A stretch of 64,000 nt of DNA from F23-D06 sp002392325 (lineage in GTDB: Bacteria; Bacteroidota; Bacteroidia; Bacteroidales; WCHB1-69). Position 1 is the stretch's first letter, and each line of letters starts with the position of its first letter. Positions 27,603 through 35,706 of the stretch are shown in pieces. The notes beneath the pieces were generated by a model. That model was given only the letters and a program-made list of their open reading frames with translations, made no database searches and had not been told where the DNA came from. The position numbers and the translations under genes were made by a program. The stretch lies in NCBI GenBank assembly GCA_946624065.1, contig CAMORT010000001.1, positions 1-64,000 of the forward strand. Direction: 5' to 3'.

Positions 27603-30428
27603 ATGAAAAAATTGTTTGTATTCATTATGATCGTCTTTTGTGCGATGCCTATTTTTGCACAAAAGGATCTTGAACTTGACAAACCCATCAATCCGGATCC
27701 CAAAGTGAAAATCGGGAAATTGGACAACGGGCTTACCTATTACATTCGCGAAAACAGCTATCCGAAGGACCGCGTAGAGTTTCGTTTGGCCGTTAACGCC
27801 GGTTCCAACCAAGAAACCGACGCCCAACAAGGATTGGCGCACTTTACGGAGCACATGGCATTCAACGGCATTGAGGGTTTCCCGAGCAACAGCGTGGTGG
27901 ATCACCTGCGTAGCAAAGGTGTGGTGTTCGGCGCCGACCTTAACGCTTACACGAGTTTTGATGAGACAGTCTATATGATACCCATGCCTACGGATGATCC
28001 CGGCAATATTGACTTGGGTCTCAAGATTTTGCGCGGCTGGGCTGCCGGACTGCTCTACGACAATAAGGAAATCGACGAGGAACGCGGTGTTATCATCGAG
28101 GAATACCGTCTCGGTCTTGGTGCCGATGACCGCATGCGCAAGGAATATTGGCCTGTCTTGATGAAAGGTTCCCGCTACGCTGACCGTATGCCTATTGGAA
28201 AATTGGATATTCTTCAAACATTTGATTATCAGGTTATCAAAGACTTCTACAAAGATTGGTATCGTCCGGATCTGCAAGCCGTGATTGTCGTGGGTGACAT
28301 CAATGCCGCTGAAGTGGAAGCCAAAATTAAGACGATGTTCGGCAACATCCCTGCCAAGCAAAACCCCAAAAAGAAAGAAATCTACGGCATAGCCCCGAAT
28401 CAGGAACCTTTGGTGGCTGTCTGCACCGACCCTGAGGCCACAGGCAATCAGGTGATGCTCATCCGCAAACACAAACATGCCCCGATGAAAACCATCGGCG
28501 ATTTCCGTCAGCAGCTCTGCATTGACCTTTACAATACGATGTTTGACGCTCGTCTTTCCGAAATGACACAAGATTCAAAATGCCCGTTCCTGCACGCTGG
28601 TGCCGGTTATGGTGATTTTATCGGCAATACCGACGCATACGCTGCACAAGCCATGGCAAAGGAGAACCGCATCCCTGAAGCTTTGACCGTGCTCTTGCAA
28701 GAGGATTATCGCGTGCTGAAATACGGTTTCCTGCAAACGGAACTCGACCGCGCTAAAGAGGAATTGCTGGAAAATTACGACAAGGCAGCCAAGGAGGTTG
28801 ACAAGACCGAATCCGCCCGCTTCGCTTCCGAATACATCAACAATTTCCTGCGTCAAGACCCCATTCCGGGAGCAAAACGCGAGAACGCATACGCCAAGAA
28901 ACTGATGGAAGGCATCACGCTGGAAGAAATTAACGCTTTGGCCAAAAATTGGGTTACGGAAGACAACATGGTGGCTATCATCACCGCCCCTGACAAAGAA
29001 GGCGTGAAGGTCCCCACCAAAGAAGAAATCCTTTCTATTTTGAAAGACAAATCGCTGACGAATGTGGATCCCTATGTGGACACCTATAAAGAACAGGAAA
29101 TTCTTGAAAAAGAGAATCTTAAACCAGGTAAAGTTGTTTCTACGGAAAAAATCGAAACGGTGGGTGCTGAAAAATGGACGCTATCCAACGGCATTACGGT
29201 TTATCTGAAGAAAACGGATTATAAGAACGATGAGATTCTGTTCAGAGCTTCCAGCAAGGGTGGAAAAACATTGTATCCTGTGAAAGACCTTGCTTCAGCC
29301 GATTTCGCTGCTGATATTATTGACCGTGGCGGTATCGCTGAGATTGATTACAATTCCTTGATGAAGAAGATGAAAGGTAAAAATGCGGGTGTGACTCCCG
29401 ATATTAGTCTGCTGACCGAAGGATTCAACGGATCGTCCGCTCCGAAAGATTTGGAATTCTTCTTCCAATACCTTAATGCTTTCTTCACCAATCCCCGTAT
29501 TGATGAAAACGCTTTCCAACTGGTGATGGATGAAACGAAAGAACAAATCAAAATGATCACCGCCCAACCGATGTACAAGTTTATCGGCAAATTCCTGGAA
29601 GCTGCCATGAACAACGATCCGTATATGAAACAAGCGTTCTCCTACGATGACGAATATTTCGCACAAGTTGATTTCAAGCGTGCTGTGCAAATTTACAAGG
29701 AGCGTTTCGCCAATCCTGCCGATTTCGACTTCTTCTTTGTGGGTAATTACGATGAAAAAGAGATGAAAGAGTTTGTGGAACTCTATCTTGGTTCTTTGAA
29801 AACCGATCCTAAAAACAAAGAGAATTATAATATCAGCGTGCTCAAACCGCGTCCTGACAAAGCCACTACACAAACCATCTATGCCGGTACCGAAGAACAG
29901 GGCTGGATGGGTATGTATATTACCAATCCTATCGACTGGAGCTACCGCAACAGCATTATCGCTGATATGATCGGTGAAGCTTTGGATATCCAGTTCGTCA
30001 AGATTGTCCGTGAAAAGATGGGTGATGTCTATTCCCCGATGGTGCAGATGGGCGCCAGCAAACTACCTCGTCCTGAAATGACCCTGATGATTCTCTTGGG
30101 ATGCGACCCCACCAAAACCGACAAATTGGCCGAAGCCAGCTTGAAAATCCTCAATGACTTCAAGGCCAAGGGTCCCGACAAGAAAACGATGGAACTGATC
30201 AAAAAGCAGATGTTGAGCACTCGCGCCAAGAACATCCAGACCAACAGTTTCTGGTTGAGTTACATCAGTGGAAAAATCATCCAAGGCGAAGTTATGACTC
30301 CTCCATCTGAATACGATAATGTTGTGAATTCCGTCACCAAGAAGGAAATGGTGGAGTTCATGAAGAAATACTTCAACACCGACGTCTATACGCGTGCTGA
30401 CATGCACCCGACCACCATGCAGAAGTAA
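27603..30428 (+). CDS. Exported M16 family zinc peptidase (pitrilysin-like)
   Basis: A 941-residue exported peptidase with signal peptide 1 to about 20 (ending IFAQ). The inverted zinc motif HFTEH is at 80-84, with the downstream ligand Glu in the ERGVIIEEYRLG region near 160-172. Four M16 domains are expected; the second half (from about 520) repeats the fold without a zinc motif. Members degrade peptides in the periplasm. It lies 33 bp after gldG, probably in the same transcript. It resembles in layout the separate M16 gene at 48738, but the two differ clearly in sequence around the active site (HFTEHMAFNG versus HYLEHLMFKG). Confidence 0.93.
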   Translation: MKKLFVFIMIVFCAMPIFAQKDLELDKPINPDPKVKIGKLDNGLTYYIRENSYPKDRVEFRLAVNAGSNQETDAQQGLAHFTEHMAFNGIEGFPSNSVVDHLRSKGVVFGADLNAYTSFDETVYMIPMPTDDPGNIDLGLKILRGWAAGLLYDNKEIDEERGVIIEEYRLGLGADDRMRKEYWPVLMKGSRYADRMPIGKLDILQTFDYQVIKDFYKDWYRPDLQAVIVVGDINAAEVEAKIKTMFGNIPAKQNPKKKEIYGIAPNQEPLVAVCTDPEATGNQVMLIRKHKHAPMKTIGDFRQQLCIDLYNTMFDARLSEMTQDSKCPFLHAGAGYGDFIGNTDAYAAQAMAKENRIPEALTVLLQEDYRVLKYGFLQTELDRAKEELLENYDKAAKEVDKTESARFASEYINNFLRQDPIPGAKRENAYAKKLMEGITLEEINALAKNWVTEDNMVAIITAPDKEGVKVPTKEEILSILKDKSLTNVDPYVDTYKEQEILEKENLKPGKVVSTEKIETVGAEKWTLSNGITVYLKKTDYKNDEILFRASSKGGKTLYPVKDLASADFAADIIDRGGIAEIDYNSLMKKMKGKNAGVTPDISLLTEGFNGSSAPKDLEFFFQYLNAFFTNPRIDENAFQLVMDETKEQIKMITAQPMYKFIGKFLEAAMNNDPYMKQAFSYDDEYFAQVDFKRAVQIYKERFANPADFDFFFVGNYDEKEMKEFVELYLGSLKTDPKNKENYNISVLKPRPDKATTQTIYAGTEEQGWMGMYITNPIDWSYRNSIIADMIGEALDIQFVKIVREKMGDVYSPMVQMGASKLPRPEMTLMILLGCDPTKTDKLAEASLKILNDFKAKGPDKKTMELIKKQMLSTRAKNIQTNSFWLSYISGKIIQGEVMTPPSEYDNVVNSVTKKEMVEFMKKYFNTDVYTRADMHPTTMQK

Positions 30429-30432
30429 GTAA

Positions 30433-30484
30433 GGAGCGAGCTATGTCTCGCTCCTATAACAGTAAGCGAGCTATGTCTCGCTCC
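30433..30484. repeat. Two tandem near-identical hairpins between M16 gene and ahcY
   Basis: An inverted repeat GGAGCGAG-ctatgt-CTCGCTCC at 30433-30454 is repeated 32 bp later at 30465-30484 with the same loop (AGCGAG-ctatgt-CTCGCT). The second is followed by CCCC and A6, not T, so a standard terminator is unlikely. Confidence 0.85.
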
Positions 30485-30500
30485 CCAAAAAACACCTAAT

Positions 30501-31910
<1,410 letters not shown>

Positions 31911-31935
31911 ACTTTTTACAACATAAGATAAGAAT

Positions 31936-31961
31936 AAGGGCGGCCCTAAATGGTCGCCCTT
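31936..31961 (+). terminator. Hairpin after ahcY
   Basis: AAGGGCGGCC pairs with GGTCGCCCTT (one G-U pair) around CTAAAT. The following sequence is CCTGTTCC rather than a T-run, so it may be a weak terminator or a 3' end stabiliser before the phosphodiester glycosidase gene. Confidence 0.55.
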
Positions 31962-31971
31962 CCTGTTCCAG

Positions 31972-32841
31972 ATGATAAAAAAACGCTTTCTCTTCATAAT
32001 AACATTGTTGGCCGTAACGGCGCGTGTCTGTTTGGCGCAGTCGGACTCCCTTGTTTTAGTGCAAGCGCGGTGGCAGGTGGATTCCATTGATGGTATGGTG
32101 TTGAAAACCATACACTTTAACCATCACGAATATTTCCACAGCAACCAATTTATGGCGGTGTTGGAGATCCCGTCCCAATCGGGGCACACCCTGCAATTGG
32201 CATACGAACCCGTCCGCACCCCCACATCCACCATTGCGAAGCGCCACCATGCCGTGGCTGCCATCAACGGCTCGTTCTTTGATATGGACAAGCACAACCC
32301 CGTTTGTTACCTGCGCATTGACGGTCAAGATATTGGGGAAAACACGCCCGGCAAAGACACGGTGAATAGGAAGTATTATCAGTACGGAACCTTGCTTATT
32401 AACGGCGACTCCGTGCGCATTGCGCGCACCGACAGCAGTCGCTGCTGGGAGCGGACTCTGCCCGACAGCAATATTATGACCGCCGGTCCGCTGCTACTGC
32501 TCCATGGCGAAGTCCAACCCTTTCGCCATGACCGCACATTTGTGAGCAACCGGCACCCACGCACCGCCGTGGGTATCCGCCCCGACGGCACCCTGCTGCT
32601 GTTTGTGGTGGATGGACGCTCTAAAGAGTCTGAGGGCATGTCGCTGGACGAACTTACGAAAACCCTGAAATGGCTGGGTTGCACGGATGTGCTGAACATG
32701 GACGGCGGAGGTTCCACCACGCTCTATCTTGAGGGATGGGCTAACGGAGGCATCGTCAACTATCCAATAGACAATGGGCGCTTCGACCACCACGGAGAAC
32801 GCGGCGTGTCCAATGCCATACTGGTAATCAGAAATAGGTGA
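31972..32841 (+). CDS. Exported phosphodiester glycosidase (NAGPA domain) family protein
   Basis: A 289-residue exported protein with signal peptide 1 to about 22 (ending CLAQ). The NAGPA fold shows HAVAAINGSFFDMDKHNPVCYLRIDG near 94-119, RHPRTAVGIRPDGTLLLFVVDGRS near 190-215 and DVLNMDGGGSTTLYLEG near 238-254. Relatives in exopolysaccharide and cell-wall contexts cleave phosphodiester-linked sugars. The substrate is unknown. The stop codon lies inside the first unit of a 9-bp repeat tract. Confidence 0.88.
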   Translation: MIKKRFLFIITLLAVTARVCLAQSDSLVLVQARWQVDSIDGMVLKTIHFNHHEYFHSNQFMAVLEIPSQSGHTLQLAYEPVRTPTSTIAKRHHAVAAINGSFFDMDKHNPVCYLRIDGQDIGENTPGKDTVNRKYYQYGTLLINGDSVRIARTDSSRCWERTLPDSNIMTAGPLLLLHGEVQPFRHDRTFVSNRHPRTAVGIRPDGTLLLFVVDGRSKESEGMSLDELTKTLKWLGCTDVLNMDGGGSTTLYLEGWANGGIVNYPIDNGRFDHHGERGVSNAILVIRNR

Positions 32842-32871
32842 ATGGGGAGCAAGAGGTGAAAAGGGTAAAAG
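32836..32871. repeat. Degenerate 9-bp tandem tract overlapping a stop codon
   Basis: Four 9-bp units in register: AGGTGAATG, GGGAGCAAG, AGGTGAAAA, GGGTAAAAG. The TGA stop of the phosphodiester glycosidase gene (32839-32841) is inside unit one. Same family as 6191, 44942 and 61632. Confidence 0.75.
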
Positions 32872-32900
32872 GTGCAGGGCTCTGGCAAAATGATGGCCAG

Positions 32901-32949
32901 TCTTCGGTCTTTCGTCTCAACTCTCAACTGTAAACCCTAAGTCTCATCC
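32901..32949. repeat. Degenerate 7-bp tandem tract running into the Rieske-like gene
   Basis: Seven units in register: TCTTCGG, TCTTTCG, TCTCAAC, TCTCAAC, TGTAAAC, CCTAAGT, CTCATCC. The minus-strand gene stops at 32924-32926, so about half of the tract encodes its last residues (RLRVYS). Confidence 0.75.
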
Positions 32950-33340
32950 CATCGAAACGGGTGTTGTAGCGGCGGCAAGGATACTTGGAAGGGCCGCTTA
33001 AAACATTGCCATCCAAAATGTTAAAGGTGGAGCCGCACAAGGAGTCTATGAGTCGTAATCCATCGGGAGCCACAAACAACCAGGATTCCTGCTCGCCCCA
33101 ATCATGGGGACACGCCCGGTCGAACGCATTGAAATTCCATTCGTCCAAACGATAAACAATAATGCCGTTCACTCCGCCAGTGAAATATTCATATCCTCCG
33201 TAAGTGTTTAATCTGTAATATTGTACATCATTCGGATAGATATAGAAGTCAACTTTTGCGTTGGGAATAGGGCCTTGGTATATATCGCAGCATACCAAAA
33301 GGGGCAAAATGCATACGAAAACAAAAAGTATTTTTTTCAT
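32924..33340 (-). CDS. Rieske-like lipoprotein with an incomplete second cluster motif
   Basis: A 138-residue exported protein; the signal ends LLVCC (Cys17 or Cys18 as lipid anchor). The C-terminal half looks like a Rieske [2Fe-2S] domain: first motif C77-P-H79 (CxH) in DRACPHDW, second region C102-G-S-T105 in IDSLCGSTFNILDGNVLSGP, where a Rieske protein would have CxxH. The second His ligand is therefore absent. The GS-F-N-I-L-D-G pattern suggests a Bacteroidota lipoprotein subfamily in which the cluster may be lost or bound differently; that is inference. It starts 3 bp after the reductase-like gene ends, in one unit. Its last codons lie in a 7-bp repeat tract. Confidence 0.7.
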   Translation of the reverse strand: MKKILFVFVCILPLLVCCDIYQGPIPNAKVDFYIYPNDVQYYRLNTYGGYEYFTGGVNGIIVYRLDEWNFNAFDRACPHDWGEQESWLFVAPDGLRLIDSLCGSTFNILDGNVLSGPSKYPCRRYNTRFDGMRLRVYS

Positions 33341-33343
33341 AGT

Positions 33344-34132
33344 TTAGTAAATCCCGGGGAAAATCTTATATCGTTTCAAATCAGTGAATTCCTTGCCAAA
33401 AAACTGTGTGTAGCGTTCATAGACCGCCTTTGAGCGCGGAATGATGTTGGCGCAAGTCCAGAGCAGGAACACGGCGCCCGACACAGACCAGATCAAAATG
33501 GCAAACCCGAGCCATTCCAGAATCTCGCCCGTGTAGTTAGCGGAACTGATCTTGTTGAATGGCCATCCTTTAGGCAAGTAGTAGTTGTTGTCGGTGACAT
33601 CCTCTCGCAGGTTGCGGATTATGCGGTCGGAGTGCAGGTTGATGACCATACCGAAAACGAAAATCAGGGTGCCCAGGATGAACTGCCATGACCAGAACCA
33701 GGAGATGGGGTAGGCGTTTTCCGGGCAGAAGAAGAATAGCCAGCCGCCCTGCATGATGGCGTTCAGGGTGTTGAACAAGGCACCGGTAATGATGATGGAA
33801 ATAGGCATTTTACTTTGTCCTTTCATCAGGAGCGGGAAGATGAACGATCGTTGGAAGTAGTGGAACTCGAAGAAGAAAAAGATGACGAAAGTAACTATGT
33901 TAAAAGGTTTTACATCACCTATGGTGGACAGATAATACAGCAGCAGCATCGTGAAAAACACGGGTGATTCCATGATGAACCAGCCCAGATTGCTGCGCAC
34001 GGACATGCCCCAGCGATTATTGAAGGTCATGCCGTAAGCGGGAGTCACAAATTGCAATGTGATGAAGACCCCGACGCCCAAAAAGGTCATGATAATCAGA
34101 ATATAGTCGTATATTTGACTGAAAAGTTCCAT
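33344..34132 (-). CDS. 3-oxo-5-alpha-steroid 4-dehydrogenase-like membrane protein
   Basis: A 262-residue polytopic membrane protein with about six hydrophobic segments. The C-terminal half carries the steroid 5-alpha-reductase family signatures: GMVINLHSDRIIRNLRE near 160-176, YYLPKGWPFNKISSANYTGEILEWLGFAI near 183-211, and the end RYTQFFGKEFTDLKRYKIFPGIY. Eukaryotic relatives reduce the double bond of steroids or polyprenols with NADPH; the bacterial substrate is unknown. It lies between a GT2 glycosyltransferase (12-bp gap) and the Rieske-like lipoprotein (3-bp gap). A lipid- or polyprenol-related role is a guess. Confidence 0.85.
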   Translation of the reverse strand: MELFSQIYDYILIIMTFLGVGVFITLQFVTPAYGMTFNNRWGMSVRSNLGWFIMESPVFFTMLLLYYLSTIGDVKPFNIVTFVIFFFFEFHYFQRSFIFPLLMKGQSKMPISIIITGALFNTLNAIMQGGWLFFFCPENAYPISWFWSWQFILGTLIFVFGMVINLHSDRIIRNLREDVTDNNYYLPKGWPFNKISSANYTGEILEWLGFAILIWSVSGAVFLLWTCANIIPRSKAVYERYTQFFGKEFTDLKRYKIFPGIY

Positions 34133-34144
34133 GATGACAGGTTT

Positions 34145-35155
34145 TTAGGAAAAAGATTCTCCATTAAAGATCTTTTTGCGTTTGAAATAATGCAGAAACA
34201 CCACCGATTTGGGATATGTGTCGGTGAAAGCCAGTTTGGGGAGCGTGTTTCGCTTGGCTTTGCATTTGTCATAATTCTTGTAAAAGTCGTGCATCGCCTT
34301 GTAAACGGAAACGAAGTCGCGGAAATGGCCTTGGAGCAGGAAGAAGACAGCAGCGATTTGGTCGAGGAAGAATTTCACCAGCAGAGTACGGGCGATGCGT
34401 TCTTCCGGCAGGTTCTTGAGTAGCAGGAACAGGTTGTTGCGGAAGTTGAGGTAGGTTTTGTACGAATTGTTTTTGGGCAAGGTGCCACCGCCGATATGGT
34501 AAACCACCGATTTGGGGTTGATTTTGATTTTGTAGCCGGTGTTTTTGATGCGCCAGCAGAAATCAATCTCTTCCATGTGCGCGAAGAAGTCGGGGTCGAG
34601 TCCTCCCATGGTGCGATATACATCGCTGCGCACAAACATGGCCGCGCCGGAGGCCCAGAAAATGTCGGCCTCAGTATCGTATTGCCCATGATCTTTTTCC
34701 AGATTGCCGAACACGCGCCCGCGGCAGAATGGGTATCCGTATTTGTCGATGTATCCGCCCGCCGCACCCGCATACTCGAACTCATCGCGCTTGGAATAAG
34801 AAAGCAGTTTGGGCTGCACAGCGGCAATCTTGGGGTTGGCGTCCATCATCTCAATGATGGGCTCGATCCAGTGTTCCGTAACCTCGATGTCCGAGTTCAG
34901 CAGACAGTAGTATTCGGCTTCCACTTTCTCGAAAGCGAGATTGTAGCCGCGCGCGAATCCTTCGTTCCGCTCATGTTCCAGCACCCGTATGTCCGGATAA
35001 TGCGTCTTCAAAAAATTGACGGAGTCATCGGAAGAAGCATTGTCGGCAATTATAATCTCCGCATAATCAGGAAGATACTTGATTAAAACGGGTAGAAACT
35101 GCTCCAAATACCGCTTCCCATTCCAGTTTAATATGACAACCGCAACTTTCGCCAT
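34145..35155 (-). CDS. Family 2 glycosyltransferase
   Basis: A 336-residue GT-A glycosyltransferase: VAVVILNWNGKRYLEQFLPVL at 4-24, the DXD-type region with YYCLLNSDIEV near 82-92, EEIDFCWRIKNTGY near 195-208, and a C-terminal hydrophobic, basic region. It probably builds surface polysaccharide from a nucleotide sugar at the inner membrane. The frame stays open 36 codons further upstream, but a minus-strand promoter box at 35180-35187 sits within that extension 24 bp before ATG 35155, so the short form is chosen. It heads a three-gene unit with the reductase-like and Rieske-like genes. Confidence 0.9.
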   Translation of the reverse strand: MAKVAVVILNWNGKRYLEQFLPVLIKYLPDYAEIIIADNASSDDSVNFLKTHYPDIRVLEHERNEGFARGYNLAFEKVEAEYYCLLNSDIEVTEHWIEPIIEMMDANPKIAAVQPKLLSYSKRDEFEYAGAAGGYIDKYGYPFCRGRVFGNLEKDHGQYDTEADIFWASGAAMFVRSDVYRTMGGLDPDFFAHMEEIDFCWRIKNTGYKIKINPKSVVYHIGGGTLPKNNSYKTYLNFRNNLFLLLKNLPEERIARTLLVKFFLDQIAAVFFLLQGHFRDFVSVYKAMHDFYKNYDKCKAKRNTLPKLAFTDTYPKSVVFLHYFKRKKIFNGESFS

Positions 35156-35179
35156 TCTTTTGCTTTTTGTATAATTTTG

Positions 35180-35187
35180 CAAAAATA
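35180..35187 (-). promoter_or_regulatory. Promoter box for the GT2 unit (TATTTTTG, minus strand)
   Basis: TATTTTTG on the minus strand, 24 bp before ATG 35155. It decides the start of the glycosyltransferase. Confidence 0.65.
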
Positions 35188-35277
35188 AGAAAAAAGTTTT
35201 TATGTCGATGCGCTTGCCGCTTGGAGTTGCTTTGAAAAATATTTTTCTGAAACAGAAAAACATATCAAAAAAAATGC

Positions 35278-35285
35278 TACCTTTG
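35278..35285 (+). promoter_or_regulatory. Promoter box for rpsO (TACCTTTG)
   Basis: TACCTTTG fits TAnnTTTG. It lies 50 bp before the rpsO ATG, giving a leader of about 40 nt. Confidence 0.6.
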
Positions 35286-35335
35286 CCGCCCGAAATAAGA
35301 AAGGTAAAAAGTATTAAAAATTAGACGTTTAAATT

Positions 35336-35605
35336 ATGTATTTGACAAGCGAAGTTAAGAAAGAAATTTTTGAAAAATACGGAAAAAGCGCAACCAACAC
35401 CGGTTCCCCTGAAGCACAAGTCGCGCTTTTCACGCACCGTATCAAACATCTTACCGAGCATGTGAAGACTTATGGCAGCGACAAAGTGACGAAACGCGCC
35501 TTGATCAACTTGGTAGGAAAGAGAAAGAAAATGCTCGAATATCTGAAGAGACAAGATATTGAGCGCTACAGAGCACTTATTAAGGAATTAGGTCTTAGAA
35601 AATAA
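35336..35605 (+). CDS. rpsO: 30S ribosomal protein S15
   Basis: An 89-residue S15, of normal length, with the hallmark TGSPEAQVALFTHRIKHLTEH (residues 22-42) and LINLVGKRKKMLEYLKRQDIERYRALIKELGLRK. It binds the central domain of 16S rRNA. The gene is followed by a terminator and then pnp, the classic rpsO-pnp order. Confidence 0.98.
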   Translation: MYLTSEVKKEIFEKYGKSATNTGSPEAQVALFTHRIKHLTEHVKTYGSDKVTKRALINLVGKRKKMLEYLKRQDIERYRALIKELGLRK

Positions 35606-35631
35606 TTTTAAGAAACATTTTATAAAAAAGG

Positions 35632-35658
35632 GGCAATTTTATAAAATTGCCTTTTTTT
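35632..35658 (+). terminator. Terminator between rpsO and pnp
   Basis: GGCAATTTTATAAAATTGCC is a perfect palindrome followed by seven T. Confidence 0.85.
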
Positions 35659-35706
35659 GATTTTTAAGACCGCTGCTCTTATTATTAATTATTAATCTGA
35701 AACATC

